A DNA stretch of 64,000 nucleotides from Klebsiella pneumoniae (GCA_945878555.1 CAMDWI010000015.1:1-64000), one strand, 5' to 3'; positions 34,524 through 44,540 are shown, counted from the stretch's first letter. The notes: generated by a model not told the origin, from the letters alone. Made by a program: numbers and translations.

Positions 34524-37043
34524 CTATGCCGGATTACGCAGCAGAACTGCCGGGCGGATACGCAGACGCCTGAGCAGATATCTCGCGCCCAGTCCGAGAG
34601 ATATGATACTGATGGACAGTGCTGTTATCGCACCCAGCCAGAGCAGATCAGTCGAGGGCAATTTCAGTCTGTATTCAAGCAATGGCAAGGCCAGCGCGGA
34701 TCCCAGCAGGATGGCAAATAACGAGGTAATCAAGGCCAGCATGATGTATTCCAGGTGCAGACTGCGTCTGATGTCGGCCATTCTGGCCCCGAGTGCATGC
34801 AGGACTGTGGCATCATAAATCTGTCGTGCCCGGCCGGTAGCCATCACACTGATCAGCACCAGCAGGCTCGCGGCCAGACTGGTACCGGCAACGACGGCCA
34901 AACCGGCGCTGGCCTTGCCCAGCAGTTCACGTGCGGCAGCCAATAGTGAGGCCGTCCTGACTGTAATGACATTCGGGGCGACCGCCGCAATCCGGTTCTG
35001 CGCACCGACGGCCTCGTTATCATCCATATAAGCCGCACCCACATGCCGGTTAATAAACGGATCCAGCGCACCATCTGACAGTATCCCCTCAAACCAGAAG
35101 CGTGTCTGCACACCCTTCTGGCTGTAGATTGCGACTATCTCTGCCTCCAGGTTCCTGCCCTCTATAGCAAAACTGACTCTATCCCCGATATCCAGATCGA
35201 GCTGCTCGGCCTCCCGGTCCTCCATTGCCAGTTTAGGCAAGGATTCCGCCCCGTCCTGCCACCATTCGCCCTTGACCAGCGTCACATCATCAATATTGCC
35301 GGAGGAGTAACCCAGTTTGTATTCATCCTGGCTCGCGTCGCGTAGCTGCTTGTGGTCCAGATCATAGGCCTCATCCAGCGATTTGCCATTGATGGCCGCA
35401 ATCCGGGATCTTACCAGGGGTGTGGTTTCGACGCGTGCGCCACCTGCAGATTGTGTAATTGCATCGTTTACACTGGCAAGCTGATCAGTCGAGATGTCGT
35501 ACAGAACCAGCGCAGGTGACTCTGCCGGGATGGTTGTACTGATCGTACGTACCAGTGACCCGACCACCAGCGTACAGGCTACCAGCAGCGTGAGTGCGGA
35601 CCCCAGGGATAACAGTGAGGTACGCAAGGGACTTCCGGGGCGATGCAGGTTTGACAGTGCGAGGCGCAATACAAAATAGCGTGAAAGTCCGGGCCTCGCA
35701 TCCAGTCGTCGCGCTACATGCTGTATCCAGCGTACCAGCACATCCAGTAGCAACAGCAATACTGCAACCGTCAGTATAAACCCGGCACCAAACAGCGTAT
35801 CTGGTAAGGCAATCAGTACCATCGTTATAATACACAGTCCACAGACCAGTGTTGCCAGTCGCCAGGCGCCTGGTGCTGTTGAACTGACGATGTCACTGCC
35901 CCGGAACAGTGACGCCGGCTGTACGGACAAGGCCATACCCAGCGCGGGCAAGGCGAAGGTATACGCTGTCAATATTCCGAATCCGGAGGCCAACAGGTTC
36001 GGGAGGATCAGGCCGGACAATGTGGTCACCACGGGCACCTGATCAACGATCAGCGTGGCACCCATCAGCGCCATCATGCTACCAGCCACGCAGCCGAGCA
36101 GACTGGCACCACCGCTGAGTATTCCGACCTGCAGCAGATAGACCATGGACAGTCTCGTATTACGCAGGCCCAACGCGCGCAGCGTGGCAATTGTCTTTAG
36201 CTTGCCACGTAAATAGGCCTGTATACTGTTATACACACCCAGTCCGCCTATAAACAGGGTGCTGAATCCGATGATCAACAGGCCGGAGGCAATCTGGCCC
36301 AGCCGCTCAGACAGGCGTCGGCTGCGATCATTGAATGTCCTGACTTCCCAGACTTCTTCCGGAAATTGTGCATAAAACTGGTCACGCCAAGTCTCCGCAT
36401 TGATGGACGTACGGACGTGGTATTCATATCCAACCCGACTGCCGGGTTGTATCAGTTCGGTAGCGTGCAATGCCGGTTCGGACAATAAAACCGGTGTGCC
36501 ACGCCAGTCAGCACTGAGGTTTCGATCCGGCTGATTACGGACGAGTGCACGCACCTTCATTACCAATGCACCGATATAAACTTCATCGCCAATTCCGATA
36601 CCGAGTCTGTCAGCGAGCACCGGATCCAGGGCCACGCCCCAGAAATTGTCGGTATATGCCGTTGCCGTTTGCAGGTCGATTGCAGGCTCAAGTTGCAATT
36701 CACCATACAGTGGATACAGCGCATCCATACTTTGCAGTTCTACCCGGGTAAAACCTCCGACATCTGTTCCCATCATTGTGTCCACTTCTGTCATCAGCGA
36801 AATTTCTCCGTGCTGACGCATCCAGTCGAGTATATGTTCGGGCAATCGCTCTTGCGCATCTACCTCCACATCACCGCCCATCAGCACCCGGGTATCTGCC
36901 AGCAGACCCACACTGATCATCCGGTACAGGCTGGAAGAAGCCGAGACCAGCGTCACCCCGAGCACCAGACACGCACAGAATATCCACAGTGACCGGCCGC
37001 TGGATCGCAGGTCACGCCATGCCAGATCAAGCAGAAATGGCAT
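34524..37043 (-). CDS. ybbP: ABC transporter permease YbbP-like (FtsX/MacB superfamily)
   Basis: This 839-aa protein has the YbbP layout: an N-terminal membrane helix, a periplasmic domain and two FtsX-type helix sets. A second periplasmic domain lies between the sets. LAWRDLRSSGRSLWIFCACL begins the protein, and LKTIATLRALGLRNTRLSMV and YDATVLHALGARMADIRRS are the FtsX coupling segments. The start overlaps the end of the ATPase gene by 17 bp. With YbbA it forms a non-transport-type ABC complex, thought to extract lipids or lipoproteins from the inner membrane. In E. coli the pair is linked to the esterase TesA, which is absent here. Confidence 0.92.
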   Translation of the reverse strand: MPFLLDLAWRDLRSSGRSLWIFCACLVLGVTLVSASSSLYRMISVGLLADTRVLMGGDVEVDAQERLPEHILDWMRQHGEISLMTEVDTMMGTDVGGFTRVELQSMDALYPLYGELQLEPAIDLQTATAYTDNFWGVALDPVLADRLGIGIGDEVYIGALVMKVRALVRNQPDRNLSADWRGTPVLLSEPALHATELIQPGSRVGYEYHVRTSINAETWRDQFYAQFPEEVWEVRTFNDRSRRLSERLGQIASGLLIIGFSTLFIGGLGVYNSIQAYLRGKLKTIATLRALGLRNTRLSMVYLLQVGILSGGASLLGCVAGSMMALMGATLIVDQVPVVTTLSGLILPNLLASGFGILTAYTFALPALGMALSVQPASLFRGSDIVSSTAPGAWRLATLVCGLCIITMVLIALPDTLFGAGFILTVAVLLLLLDVLVRWIQHVARRLDARPGLSRYFVLRLALSNLHRPGSPLRTSLLSLGSALTLLVACTLVVGSLVRTISTTIPAESPALVLYDISTDQLASVNDAITQSAGGARVETTPLVRSRIAAINGKSLDEAYDLDHKQLRDASQDEYKLGYSSGNIDDVTLVKGEWWQDGAESLPKLAMEDREAEQLDLDIGDRVSFAIEGRNLEAEIVAIYSQKGVQTRFWFEGILSDGALDPFINRHVGAAYMDDNEAVGAQNRIAAVAPNVITVRTASLLAAARELLGKASAGLAVVAGTSLAASLLVLISVMATGRARQIYDATVLHALGARMADIRRSLHLEYIMLALITSLFAILLGSALALPLLEYRLKLPSTDLLWLGAITALSISIISLGLGARYLLRRLRIRPAVLLRNPA

Positions 37044-37710
37044 GTTGTTCGTCCTCTACCAGCTTGCCTTCCTGCAAACGTAACACCCGCTGACACCTCC
37101 GCGCGATGGTTTCATCGTGGGTAACCAGTACCAGCGTGGAGCCGGCCTCGCGGTTCAGATCAAACAGGATGTCGGTAATGCGCGCACCGGTACGCAGGTC
37201 CAGGTTACCTGTAGGTTCGTCGGCCAGTACCAGCCCCGGTGCATGCACCAGTGCACGGGCGATGGCGACACGCTGCTGTTCGCCACCGGATAATTGGGAT
37301 GGATAATGATTTTCGCGCTGTCCCAGTCCCACCTTGTTCAGCATCATCCGGGCTGCTTCACGCGCTCCACTCTTGCCGGATATTTCAAGTGGCAAGGCGA
37401 CATTGCCGATAGCCGTTAGACTGGGTACCAGGTGAAATGACTGGAAGATGATACCGAGACGATCACGCCTTAAATCTGCCAACTGGTCACTGTCCAGACC
37501 GTCAAGCAGTGTTCCTCCCAGACTTATCTGCCCTGACCGCGGTTGTTCCAGCCCGGCCAGCAACAATAACAGGGTGGTCTTGCCAGAGCCGGAGGGACCG
37601 ATAATTGCAACCGTTTCACCGTTACCTATGACAATATCCACACCGGTAAGCACATTGACCTGCTCTTCGCCGAGCGTATAGGACATGGTCAGATTTTTCA
37701 GTTGTATCAT
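37027..37710 (-). CDS. ybbA: ABC transporter ATP-binding protein YbbA-like
   Basis: This 227-aa ATPase has Walker A GPSGSGKTT near residue 38, the ABC signature LSGGEQQRVAIARAL near 140 and Walker B LVLADEPTGNLD near 162. A final H-loop VTHDE is also present. The ATG at 37710 is chosen because AGGAG lies 5 bp before it and homologues start with MIQLKNL; the frame runs 23 codons further. It is in the LolD/MacB-like class that drives FtsX-type permeases. It is co-transcribed with the permease that overlaps its end. Confidence 0.92.
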   Translation of the reverse strand: MIQLKNLTMSYTLGEEQVNVLTGVDIVIGNGETVAIIGPSGSGKTTLLLLLAGLEQPRSGQISLGGTLLDGLDSDQLADLRRDRLGIIFQSFHLVPSLTAIGNVALPLEISGKSGAREAARMMLNKVGLGQRENHYPSQLSGGEQQRVAIARALVHAPGLVLADEPTGNLDLRTGARITDILFDLNREAGSTLVLVTHDETIARRCQRVLRLQEGKLVEDEQHAISA

Positions 37711-37952
37711 ATATCTCCTGTTATGACGTGTGACGACTACAGACCAGTATGCAGTGTGCCGTGTTTCCGGGTAAGTCATCCCTGTTTAAATTCATCATAT
37801 TTGCAAAATTGTGTACTAACAAGATTACGTTTATGTCATATATGCGGTTCAGTATTAACACCTGAAATGCGTGATACCGTTTTAACGGTATGAATGTACA
37901 ACTGATTTGATTATAGTTTTGTCCATATCGGTTCAATTCAGGGCATATCAAA

Positions 37953-39659
37953 GTGGAATTACTGAACACCATCGTTTTAATCAGCACTTTACTGCTGTTC
38001 GGCAGTATATTGATCAGTTCTGTATCCTCGCGTGTTGGCGCTCCGATTCTGCTGGTGTTTCTCGTGCTGGGTATGCTGGCGGGTGAGGATGGCCCTGGAC
38101 AGATCCAGTTTCACGATTTTGGTCTGGCCTATGTTATCGGCACAATCGCATTGGCCATCATCCTGCTGGATGGAGGCATGCGCACCCGAACCGAATCATT
38201 CCGGGTCGGATTGAAACCCGCCCTGTCACTGGCAACAGTCGGTGTGTTATTGACCAGTTCGATCACGGGTGTGTTTACATCCTGGCTGCTTGAACTGGAT
38301 CTGACCCAGGGACTGCTGATAGGTGCCATCGTCGGCTCTACAGACGCCGCCGCTGTTTTTTCCCTGTTACATGGTCGGGGGATCAATCTCGAACAACGCG
38401 TTGGTGCCACGCTTGAAATAGAGTCTGGCACCAATGACCCGATGGCCGTTTTTCTGACTGTCATACTTGTGTCGGCGATTTCAACCGGGGAGTCTGTGTT
38501 CGGTGGTGGGACCATCATCCACTTTTTTCAGCAAATGGGATTCGGTGTAATTGCCGGTTATGCAGGTGGCAAACTGTTGGTCAAACTGGTAAACAGTCTG
38601 ACCCTGCCTCCGGGGTTGTACCCCCTGCTGGTCACCACGGGTGGGCTGTCATTCTACGCCCTGACCAGTTATATCGGGGGTAGCGGATTTCTGGCTATTT
38701 ATCTGGTTGGGTTGATCCTGGGAAACAGCCAGATTCGTGCCTCCCAGAATATTATGCGGGTACACGATGGACTGGCATGGCTGGCCCAGATCAGCATGTT
38801 CCTTATCCTGGGACTACTGGTCACGCCCAGTGCGCTGATAATTTCTGCACCTTCTGCCATGCTGGTCGCCCTGATGCTGATATTCATCGCCAGACCTGTT
38901 GCTGTAGTAATCAGTCTGCTGCCTTTCCACTTCTCCTGGAAAGAACAACTCTATATCGCCTGGGTCGGTTTACGCGGAGCAGTCCCGATTATTCTTGCGT
39001 TATTCCCCTTGCTGGCGGGACTTGAAAATTCCGATTTATATTTCAATCTGGCATTTTTCGTCGTCCTCATCTCGCTATTGGTGCAAGGCTGGTCTGTTGC
39101 ACCGGTTGCGCATCTTTTAAAACTGGGGGTTCCACCCGGCCCGGAACCCGCCATGCGCATTGATACGGATATCCCTGGCCACCCATGTGATATTCTGGTG
39201 TATCACTTGATGTCTGGTAGCGTTTTGACTGGCCTTGCCCCTGCGCAACTGCACCTGCCCCAATCGGCACGTGTAACGGCGATTGTGCGCGATGGCGTCA
39301 TCCTTGATCCTGCCTTAATAGCCGGCCTGCAACAGGATGATTATTTACATATACTGATAGATTCATCAGAGGTTGCGAATCTGGATCAGATGTTTACCAG
39401 TATCGAATACGCTTCGGCACAGGACTTTTTTGGCAACTTTATCCTTGATGCAGATGCACGGGTAGCTGATATAGCGGGACTTTACGGTTTTTACGCGGTT
39501 CCCGGGGTAGCTGAAAAGACGATAGGTGAGTATCTGACCGGGTTGTTCAACCATACACCGGTCATAGGCGACCGTACACGGTTTGACAATATTGAACTCG
39601 TTGTACGGGAAATTGATCAAGGCAGGATCACCCGTGTTGGCTTGAAGATTCGTCGCTGA
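37953..39659 (+). CDS. cvrA: Potassium/proton antiporter CvrA (NhaP2) family
   Basis: This 568-aa protein has about 12 membrane helices of the CPA1 family, then a cytoplasmic C-terminal part of roughly 190 residues (TrkA-C and CorC-like). ILLDGGMRTRTESFRVGLKP, GAIVGSTDAAAVFSLL and IESGTNDPMAVFL near residue 155 are hallmark segments, the last with the transport Asp. YIAWVGLRGAVPIILALFP follows near 330. It starts with GTG. It exports potassium in exchange for protons and supports osmotic and pH balance. The gene stands alone, divergent from ybbA across 240 bp in which I see nothing definite. Confidence 0.92.
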   Translation: MELLNTIVLISTLLLFGSILISSVSSRVGAPILLVFLVLGMLAGEDGPGQIQFHDFGLAYVIGTIALAIILLDGGMRTRTESFRVGLKPALSLATVGVLLTSSITGVFTSWLLELDLTQGLLIGAIVGSTDAAAVFSLLHGRGINLEQRVGATLEIESGTNDPMAVFLTVILVSAISTGESVFGGGTIIHFFQQMGFGVIAGYAGGKLLVKLVNSLTLPPGLYPLLVTTGGLSFYALTSYIGGSGFLAIYLVGLILGNSQIRASQNIMRVHDGLAWLAQISMFLILGLLVTPSALIISAPSAMLVALMLIFIARPVAVVISLLPFHFSWKEQLYIAWVGLRGAVPIILALFPLLAGLENSDLYFNLAFFVVLISLLVQGWSVAPVAHLLKLGVPPGPEPAMRIDTDIPGHPCDILVYHLMSGSVLTGLAPAQLHLPQSARVTAIVRDGVILDPALIAGLQQDDYLHILIDSSEVANLDQMFTSIEYASAQDFFGNFILDADARVADIAGLYGFYAVPGVAEKTIGEYLTGLFNHTPVIGDRTRFDNIELVVREIDQGRITRVGLKIRR

Positions 39660-39720
39660 CTATAAATCTGCTACGAGTCCTGCCAGTCTGTACCCTGCAT
39701 AACCCAGGTCACCATATAAT

Positions 39721-39756
39721 AAAGAAGGCCCGGTAATCTTTCGACTACCGGGCCTT
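39721..39756 (-). terminator. Terminator of the TonB operon
   Basis: Read leftward, the stem AAGGCCCGGTA/TACCGGGCCTT is followed by CTTTATTAT. It lies 17 bp past the last gene of the operon and between convergent genes, so it could also serve cvrA. Confidence 0.85.
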
Positions 39757-39772
39757 GAAAAACAAACTGTTA

Positions 39773-41272
39773 CTACTTTTGCGCGTTAGTCAGCAGACGA
39801 TTGGCCAGTATCGATGTACTCTGTTCTTCCAGTACATGGACCACAGACCGTGATAATGCGGCCAGACCAGCATTTACGAACAGCAGCGGTATTGCGATAC
39901 CCAGACCCAATACGGTCGCGATCATCGCCATACCAATACCATGTGCCATCAGTTTTGGATCACTGGTACCGGACGCTGTAATACTCTGGAATGTCAGAAT
40001 CATACCTATAACCGTACCGATCAGACCCAGCAACGGGCCAGCCGCAACAGCGAGTCTCAGGAATGACTGGAAGCGCTCAAGTTTCGGAACTTCGCGCAAT
40101 ACTGACTCAGATATCCGCAGTTCTGTCAGTTCAGGAATATCATGTGTGTAGTCCTTGTTTCCGTCACCTATCGCTGCCTGTAACATACGCCCAAGCGGGT
40201 TGTTTTTAGTCGGCTTGTCGAGATGCTTAAGCTGTCTGTTCACGGCAATCTTGACTATGAACAGATAAATATACTGGAAGGCCGCTGCCAGTAAACCGAG
40301 CAAACCTACACCCAGAATCAACCAGTTCACCGACTCGCCATTCTGGATACGCTCCAACAGGTTCGGTCGTTCTGCAATTAGCGCAAGTAATACGCCGCGG
40401 GCAGGGTCCATCACAGACTGTATATAACCTGTACCAGCCGGTGCATTTTGCAGATTACGGGCCGACGCCATCGTAGCCAACTGCGGTGGCTGACGGGTCA
40501 TGACTGCCAGGGAGAACTTGCTGGGTATATAGGAAAGAAATACGCCATCACCTACCGCCAAAAATGAGCCTACACGAACAACCTCGGTTTCCTTGACTGT
40601 TTCGTCAAGCTGGGTAACCGGTGCAGTAAAGCGGGCGGTCTGGGTATCTGCGTTTATTTCATAGACCATTTCAAGCCACATTCTTTCGAGCTCAACTATC
40701 GAAGGCAACTCTTTGGCTGCTGCGACACGACGGAGGAAATCAACCCGATTTTCCTGGCCTTCAGGTAACTTTATCTGGGCATTTATCATTGAATTGTCGA
40801 GCACGCCAGCAGCATCACCTGCAATCTGGCGGGTTACACCGAACAATTCACCGAGGTTACCCTGATGCTGTTCAAGCAACAGTGTCATCTCACCAATGCG
40901 GTTATAGTTGTCATCATACTGTTTTGACAAACTGGCACTGCGAGCTTCGGCAGCGTTACGCTTGGCCTGGGTTTCCTTCGCCAGACTTTCCATATCCTGC
41001 ATAGCCTTGGTGAAATTGGCTTGTCTTTCCTTTGCAAGCTTTGCCTCTGCAGCATTCATGGCCTTGATTTTCGCCATTATGTCAGACATTGAGAACGCCG
41101 GTCCCTTGGGCTGTGCAGCCGGAGCAGGTGCTGCCGTTGCGGGTGCAGCTGCCGGGGCCGGATTTTGCTGCGCCTGGGCATAAATCATATTCGGCATACC
41201 CGACAGACAAACTGCGGTTATTGCCGATATGAATACCGGATAGATTTTTCCCTGTAACATTCTGTATATCAT
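39773..41272 (-). CDS. TtpC-like MotA/TolQ/ExbB proton-channel protein, second copy
   Basis: This 499-aa protein has a signal peptide (about 1-32), an Ala/Pro linker and a coiled-coil periplasmic domain rich in Glu and Lys (about 65-165). An ExbB-type proton-channel domain follows at about 310-499. FQSFLRLAVAAGPLLGLIGTVIGMILTFQSI and GIGMAMIATVLGLGIAIPLL-type helices match the paralogue at 44533-45924 almost residue by residue in this part. It is the last gene of the operon, after TonB and the TPR gene. TtpC proteins are required by TonB2-type systems in Vibrio. The duplicated position is unusual. Confidence 0.85.
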   Translation of the reverse strand: MIYRMLQGKIYPVFISAITAVCLSGMPNMIYAQAQQNPAPAAAPATAAPAPAAQPKGPAFSMSDIMAKIKAMNAAEAKLAKERQANFTKAMQDMESLAKETQAKRNAAEARSASLSKQYDDNYNRIGEMTLLLEQHQGNLGELFGVTRQIAGDAAGVLDNSMINAQIKLPEGQENRVDFLRRVAAAKELPSIVELERMWLEMVYEINADTQTARFTAPVTQLDETVKETEVVRVGSFLAVGDGVFLSYIPSKFSLAVMTRQPPQLATMASARNLQNAPAGTGYIQSVMDPARGVLLALIAERPNLLERIQNGESVNWLILGVGLLGLLAAAFQYIYLFIVKIAVNRQLKHLDKPTKNNPLGRMLQAAIGDGNKDYTHDIPELTELRISESVLREVPKLERFQSFLRLAVAAGPLLGLIGTVIGMILTFQSITASGTSDPKLMAHGIGMAMIATVLGLGIAIPLLFVNAGLAALSRSVVHVLEEQSTSILANRLLTNAQK

Positions 41273-41325
41273 CCTATAAATTGATTCATCTGCTGTTTCG
41301 GATCAAGTTCGATGTGTCGTGATGA

Positions 41326-42555
41326 CTAGCCGCCAGACTGGCTGTCAATCAGGGCGATATAACCACTTGCCGTTTTGCCGTGTACCTTGGAAGCCGTTGC
41401 ACGTTGTAACCAGGTTTTCGCTTCACCCATTTTTTTCTGGTTGAACAACGAAATCCCGATTAGCAACTGGGCATTGGCAGTATCCTTCAGACCACCCTTG
41501 CTAACGGCTGCCTGAAGCGCAGTGGCAGCGCCATCCCAGTCTTCAAGCTGCATATTGACTTCACCGATACGCATGAAGATATTTCCATCACCAGACATTT
41601 CAGCAGCTTTCTGTAATATTGGCAGAGACTTTTTGTATTCACGAGCAGCAATCCAGGCGTTTGCAAGCTTTTCATAGAGCTTGCCATCAACCTTGAGTTG
41701 CTTTTTCTCTATTGCAGCGGACATCAGTTCGGCAGAACGATACGGTACTCCCTGTACCATCATCATGTCAGCCAGACGGCGGATGTCAGAATCTTCAGTA
41801 ACCATACCCGCATGGTAGGCAATCTGCATGATTGCCAGTGCATTTGAATAATCTTCGAGTGTTCCGTATACCGAAGACAACTGCAGCCAGTAAACCTTTT
41901 TATCCGGGAACATGCCAATCAGCCGTTCCAATACAGGCACGGCTTCTTTATAGCTTTCCTTTTGTAGTAAAAGTGCGAGATACAACTGTATCCAGCTCTC
42001 CTGCGGTTTTTCGGTCAGGTCTATCGCCTTTTTGGCATTTGGAGCCGCCGCATCAAACTTTTCCTGCTGATAATATGCGACAGCCAGCAGATAATACGCA
42101 GCTGAACTTGGTTCCGCAGCGTTCTTGATCCACAGTTCCATCGCTGCAGCACCTTCGACCCATTTTTCCTCAGCCATGAACATCTGGGCAATCTGGTAGC
42201 TGGCCTGAGAGGCCTCCTGTGCATTCAGCCCACCTGAGTCGATTGCAGCCTGCATGTGTTTGCGTGCAGCGTCAAAATCACCCTCAGCGTATGTAATCGA
42301 GGCCATAATCTGTTCGACACGGCTTCTTTCATACGGACTCAATGTATCAACAACCAGACCTGCCAGAGCAGTCTTGGCATCCTGATACTTTTCAACATTC
42401 AGAAATTCAATGGCTGCATTCAGGGCCTTACCGGTTGCCTGATCAATCTGCGGTGGTGGTTCTTTCTTTTCCTGCGCGTACAGGGTTTGGGACATAAATA
42501 CAGCAAGGGCCAGACATATTACCTTGCAGATTCGGACATTCAATATGGATTTCAT
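41326..42555 (-). CDS. Exported TPR protein of the TonB operon
   Basis: This 409-aa protein has a signal peptide ending near TLYAQEK. It then has about eight TPR-like helical repeats, including YQDAKTALAGLVVD, AEGDFDAARKHMQAAIDSG, YYLLAVAYYQQEKFDAAA and SVYGTLEDYSNALAIMQIAY. TPR proteins follow tonB in TonB2-type operons of gammaproteobacteria, where they are thought to anchor or organise the complex in the periplasm. It starts 3 bp after the tonB stop, so translation is probably coupled. Confidence 0.85.
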   Translation of the reverse strand: MKSILNVRICKVICLALAVFMSQTLYAQEKKEPPPQIDQATGKALNAAIEFLNVEKYQDAKTALAGLVVDTLSPYERSRVEQIMASITYAEGDFDAARKHMQAAIDSGGLNAQEASQASYQIAQMFMAEEKWVEGAAAMELWIKNAAEPSSAAYYLLAVAYYQQEKFDAAAPNAKKAIDLTEKPQESWIQLYLALLLQKESYKEAVPVLERLIGMFPDKKVYWLQLSSVYGTLEDYSNALAIMQIAYHAGMVTEDSDIRRLADMMMVQGVPYRSAELMSAAIEKKQLKVDGKLYEKLANAWIAAREYKKSLPILQKAAEMSGDGNIFMRIGEVNMQLEDWDGAATALQAAVSKGGLKDTANAQLLIGISLFNQKKMGEAKTWLQRATASKVHGKTASGYIALIDSQSGG

Positions 42556-42558
42556 GGA

Positions 42559-43167
42559 TTAATCCTCCAGCTCGAATCGAAGTATCGTTTGCATACCTAC
42601 ACGTTCCACGCCTTCGCCATTTTCAATCTTTGGATTGTAACGCCAGCGTAATATTGCCTTGATCGCGGCCTCTTCAAACATCTGTGAGCTACTTTTAATA
42701 ACCACAGCATCTTTCACGGTACCGGTTGCGGTAATCGTAAACTGAATCTGAACCCAGCCCTCTATACCACGGCTGAGAGCACGTGGAGGATAGTCAGGAT
42801 TGATACGTACCAGTGGCATAACGTCACGATCAGAACCGCCACCCAGCTTGATACCTGTCATTGCACTGCTGGTATCAATTGTTGGTGCCAGTGTCATGAT
42901 GTTGTTATCCACACCACCGCTGGACACGGCCAACTTGGGTACATCCGGTGCAACCGGTGGTGGCTCAAGCTCAACTTTTTCTTCACGCCGACTGGCTGTC
43001 TGACTATCCTGACGCATACGGGTAAAGTCGATTCGTACTGCCTTTACCTCTTCAAGCTTGAACTCGACGGATGTCAGTGTCCACAGCGTCCAGAACAGAC
43101 TGCTGGCCAGGGTCAACGCAAATACGACTGCTACTGGAAAACGAACCATTGCGATAACATTGTTCAT
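42559..43167 (-). CDS. tonB: TonB family energy transducer
   Basis: This 202-aa protein has one N-terminal membrane helix (about residues 8-30). The periplasmic linker is short, with only a small proline patch EPPPVAPDVP. The C-terminal TonB domain follows (about 115-202): NPDYPPRALSRGIEGWVQI carries the YP motif and WRYNPKIENGEG closes it. GGGAGGAGG lies 9 bp before the ATG at 43167, which decides the start over one 23 codons earlier. It transmits the proton-motive force from ExbB/ExbD to outer-membrane receptors. TonB2-type proteins are similarly short. Confidence 0.92.
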   Translation of the reverse strand: MNNVIAMVRFPVAVVFALTLASSLFWTLWTLTSVEFKLEEVKAVRIDFTRMRQDSQTASRREEKVELEPPPVAPDVPKLAVSSGGVDNNIMTLAPTIDTSSAMTGIKLGGGSDRDVMPLVRINPDYPPRALSRGIEGWVQIQFTITATGTVKDAVVIKSSSQMFEEAAIKAILRWRYNPKIENGEGVERVGMQTILRFELED

Positions 43168-43171
43168 ATTA

Positions 43172-43588
43172 TTAACCTCCTCCCGGTGGGGCCGCAGCGA
43201 CTGAAACTTCCCGGATACCACCTGTCCTGATTTCATCCATCAGACGTGCCAGCACTTCAGCACGTGATGACTTGTCAGCAACAATTACAGCAGTGTCTTC
43301 CGGACGTTCAATATGCAGCTTTTCAATCAAGGCACGGACTTCACGCATATCCACGCGGCGGCGATCCATCCAGATCTCGCCGTTCTCCCGGATTGAGATC
43401 AGGATATTGCCTGAATCCCGGTGTTCGGCAGTCGTGGCCTCCGGTTTCACAACCGTGACTCCCGACTCCTTGATAAAGGAAGTTGTTATGATAAAAAAGA
43501 TCAACAGATTAATTGTAAAATCCAGCATTGGGGCCAGATCGATTGCATGATCTTCTGTTTCTTCTGAACCGTATTTATGTGTTTTCAT
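43172..43588 (-). CDS. exbD: ExbD family protein, second copy
   Basis: This 138-aa protein has a cytoplasmic start, one membrane helix (DLAPMLDFTINLLIFFIITT, about residues 18-37) and a periplasmic domain. The Asp in MLDF is the proton-carrying residue of ExbD/TolR. DTAVIVADKSSRAEVLARLM in the periplasmic part is typical. It follows a first exbD with 20 bp between them. Two ExbD genes side by side suggest a heteromeric stator or different partners. The stop lies 4 bp before tonB. Confidence 0.92.
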   Translation of the reverse strand: MKTHKYGSEETEDHAIDLAPMLDFTINLLIFFIITTSFIKESGVTVVKPEATTAEHRDSGNILISIRENGEIWMDRRRVDMREVRALIEKLHIERPEDTAVIVADKSSRAEVLARLMDEIRTGGIREVSVAAAPPGGG

Positions 43589-43608
43589 CTTGATCGTTTC
43601 CTGTTCAG

Positions 43609-44016
43609 CTAGCCTGAAGTACTGAAGGTGATGTTATAGATACCACCAAGACGTACCTGATCCACTACACCAACGATTACACCCGTCTGGGCACTATCAT
43701 CAGCAAGGATCAACGCACCGGCTTCCGGGTTCAGCGCCTTCAGACGTTCGACATTCGCACGTACTGCACGCATGTCAACAACGCGGTTATCGATGAATAT
43801 CTCACCGGTATCCAGGATCTGTATCTGGATACTCTTGCTATCCGATTCCGACGCATTGAATTCGGTCGGACGGTTGACCGTCAGACCAGACTCCTTGACG
43901 AAGATAGCGGTGATGATGAAAAAGATAAGCAGATTGATTACAAAATCAAGCATCGGAGCCAGATCGATACCGCTTGATGAATCATGTGCACTTGCATTAT
44001 GTCTACGCATTTTCAT
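43609..44016 (-). CDS. exbD: ExbD family protein, first copy
   Basis: This 135-aa protein shares the layout of the next gene, with a single helix DLAPMLDFVINLLIFFIITA and the same essential Asp. Its periplasmic part reads GALILADDSAQTGVIVGVVDQ. The helices of the two copies are nearly identical while the periplasmic parts diverge, as expected for paralogues with different periplasmic contacts. It starts 2 bp after the exbB stop. Confidence 0.92.
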   Translation of the reverse strand: MKMRRHNASAHDSSSGIDLAPMLDFVINLLIFFIITAIFVKESGLTVNRPTEFNASESDSKSIQIQILDTGEIFIDNRVVDMRAVRANVERLKALNPEAGALILADDSAQTGVIVGVVDQVRLGGIYNITFSTSG

Positions 44017-44018
44017 AA

Positions 44019-44540
44019 TTAGTATGTAAACCTGTCTGCTAGTAACTCGGTTTCAACTCGTGCCCGGGTACGGAAATAATGCACCGGATACAAGCCAGTT
44101 ATACTGACGGCCAGACCTGTCATCGTGCAGACCATTGCCTCTGACACGCCACTTGCCATCGAACGTGCATCTGCTGAACCACGCATTGCCATCGAGTCGA
44201 AAACCTCCAGCATACCGCTGACCGTACCGACAAGACCAAGCAAAGGTGATAACGGAACAAGTACCTGCAAGATTGGAAAACCTCTTGTCATCGATACGTT
44301 CAGTTTTGATATCATCATCTGCCGGATCTGTCTGGCACACCACGATGTGTGATCCTTTCTCGCTGCCCACTGCGCGTGCAGTACCTTTGATTCCTTCGGC
44401 AGTATCAGCATGAAATACCAGTAACGCTCGAATATCAGGGCCCACATCAACACACCGCTGCTGAATATCCAGATGACCCAAGGGCCACCCAGATTAATCA
44501 ACTCCTTGACAGCTAGATAGAGCGGCAGGTGTTCAAGCAT
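44019..44540 (-). CDS. exbB: ExbB-like proton-channel protein (MotA/TolQ/ExbB family)
   Basis: This 173-aa protein has three membrane helices: VIWIFSSGVLMWALIFERYW, then PILQVLVPLSPLLGLVGTVSG and SEAMVCTMTGLAVSITGLYP. The last two form the proton channel with ExbD. The ATG at 44540 overlaps the upstream stop codon and is preferred to one 17 codons earlier. It is a short ExbB2-type subunit. It probably forms the stator with one or both ExbD proteins. Confidence 0.9.
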   Translation of the reverse strand: MLEHLPLYLAVKELINLGGPWVIWIFSSGVLMWALIFERYWYFMLILPKESKVLHAQWAARKDHTSWCARQIRQMMISKLNVSMTRGFPILQVLVPLSPLLGLVGTVSGMLEVFDSMAMRGSADARSMASGVSEAMVCTMTGLAVSITGLYPVHYFRTRARVETELLADRFTY

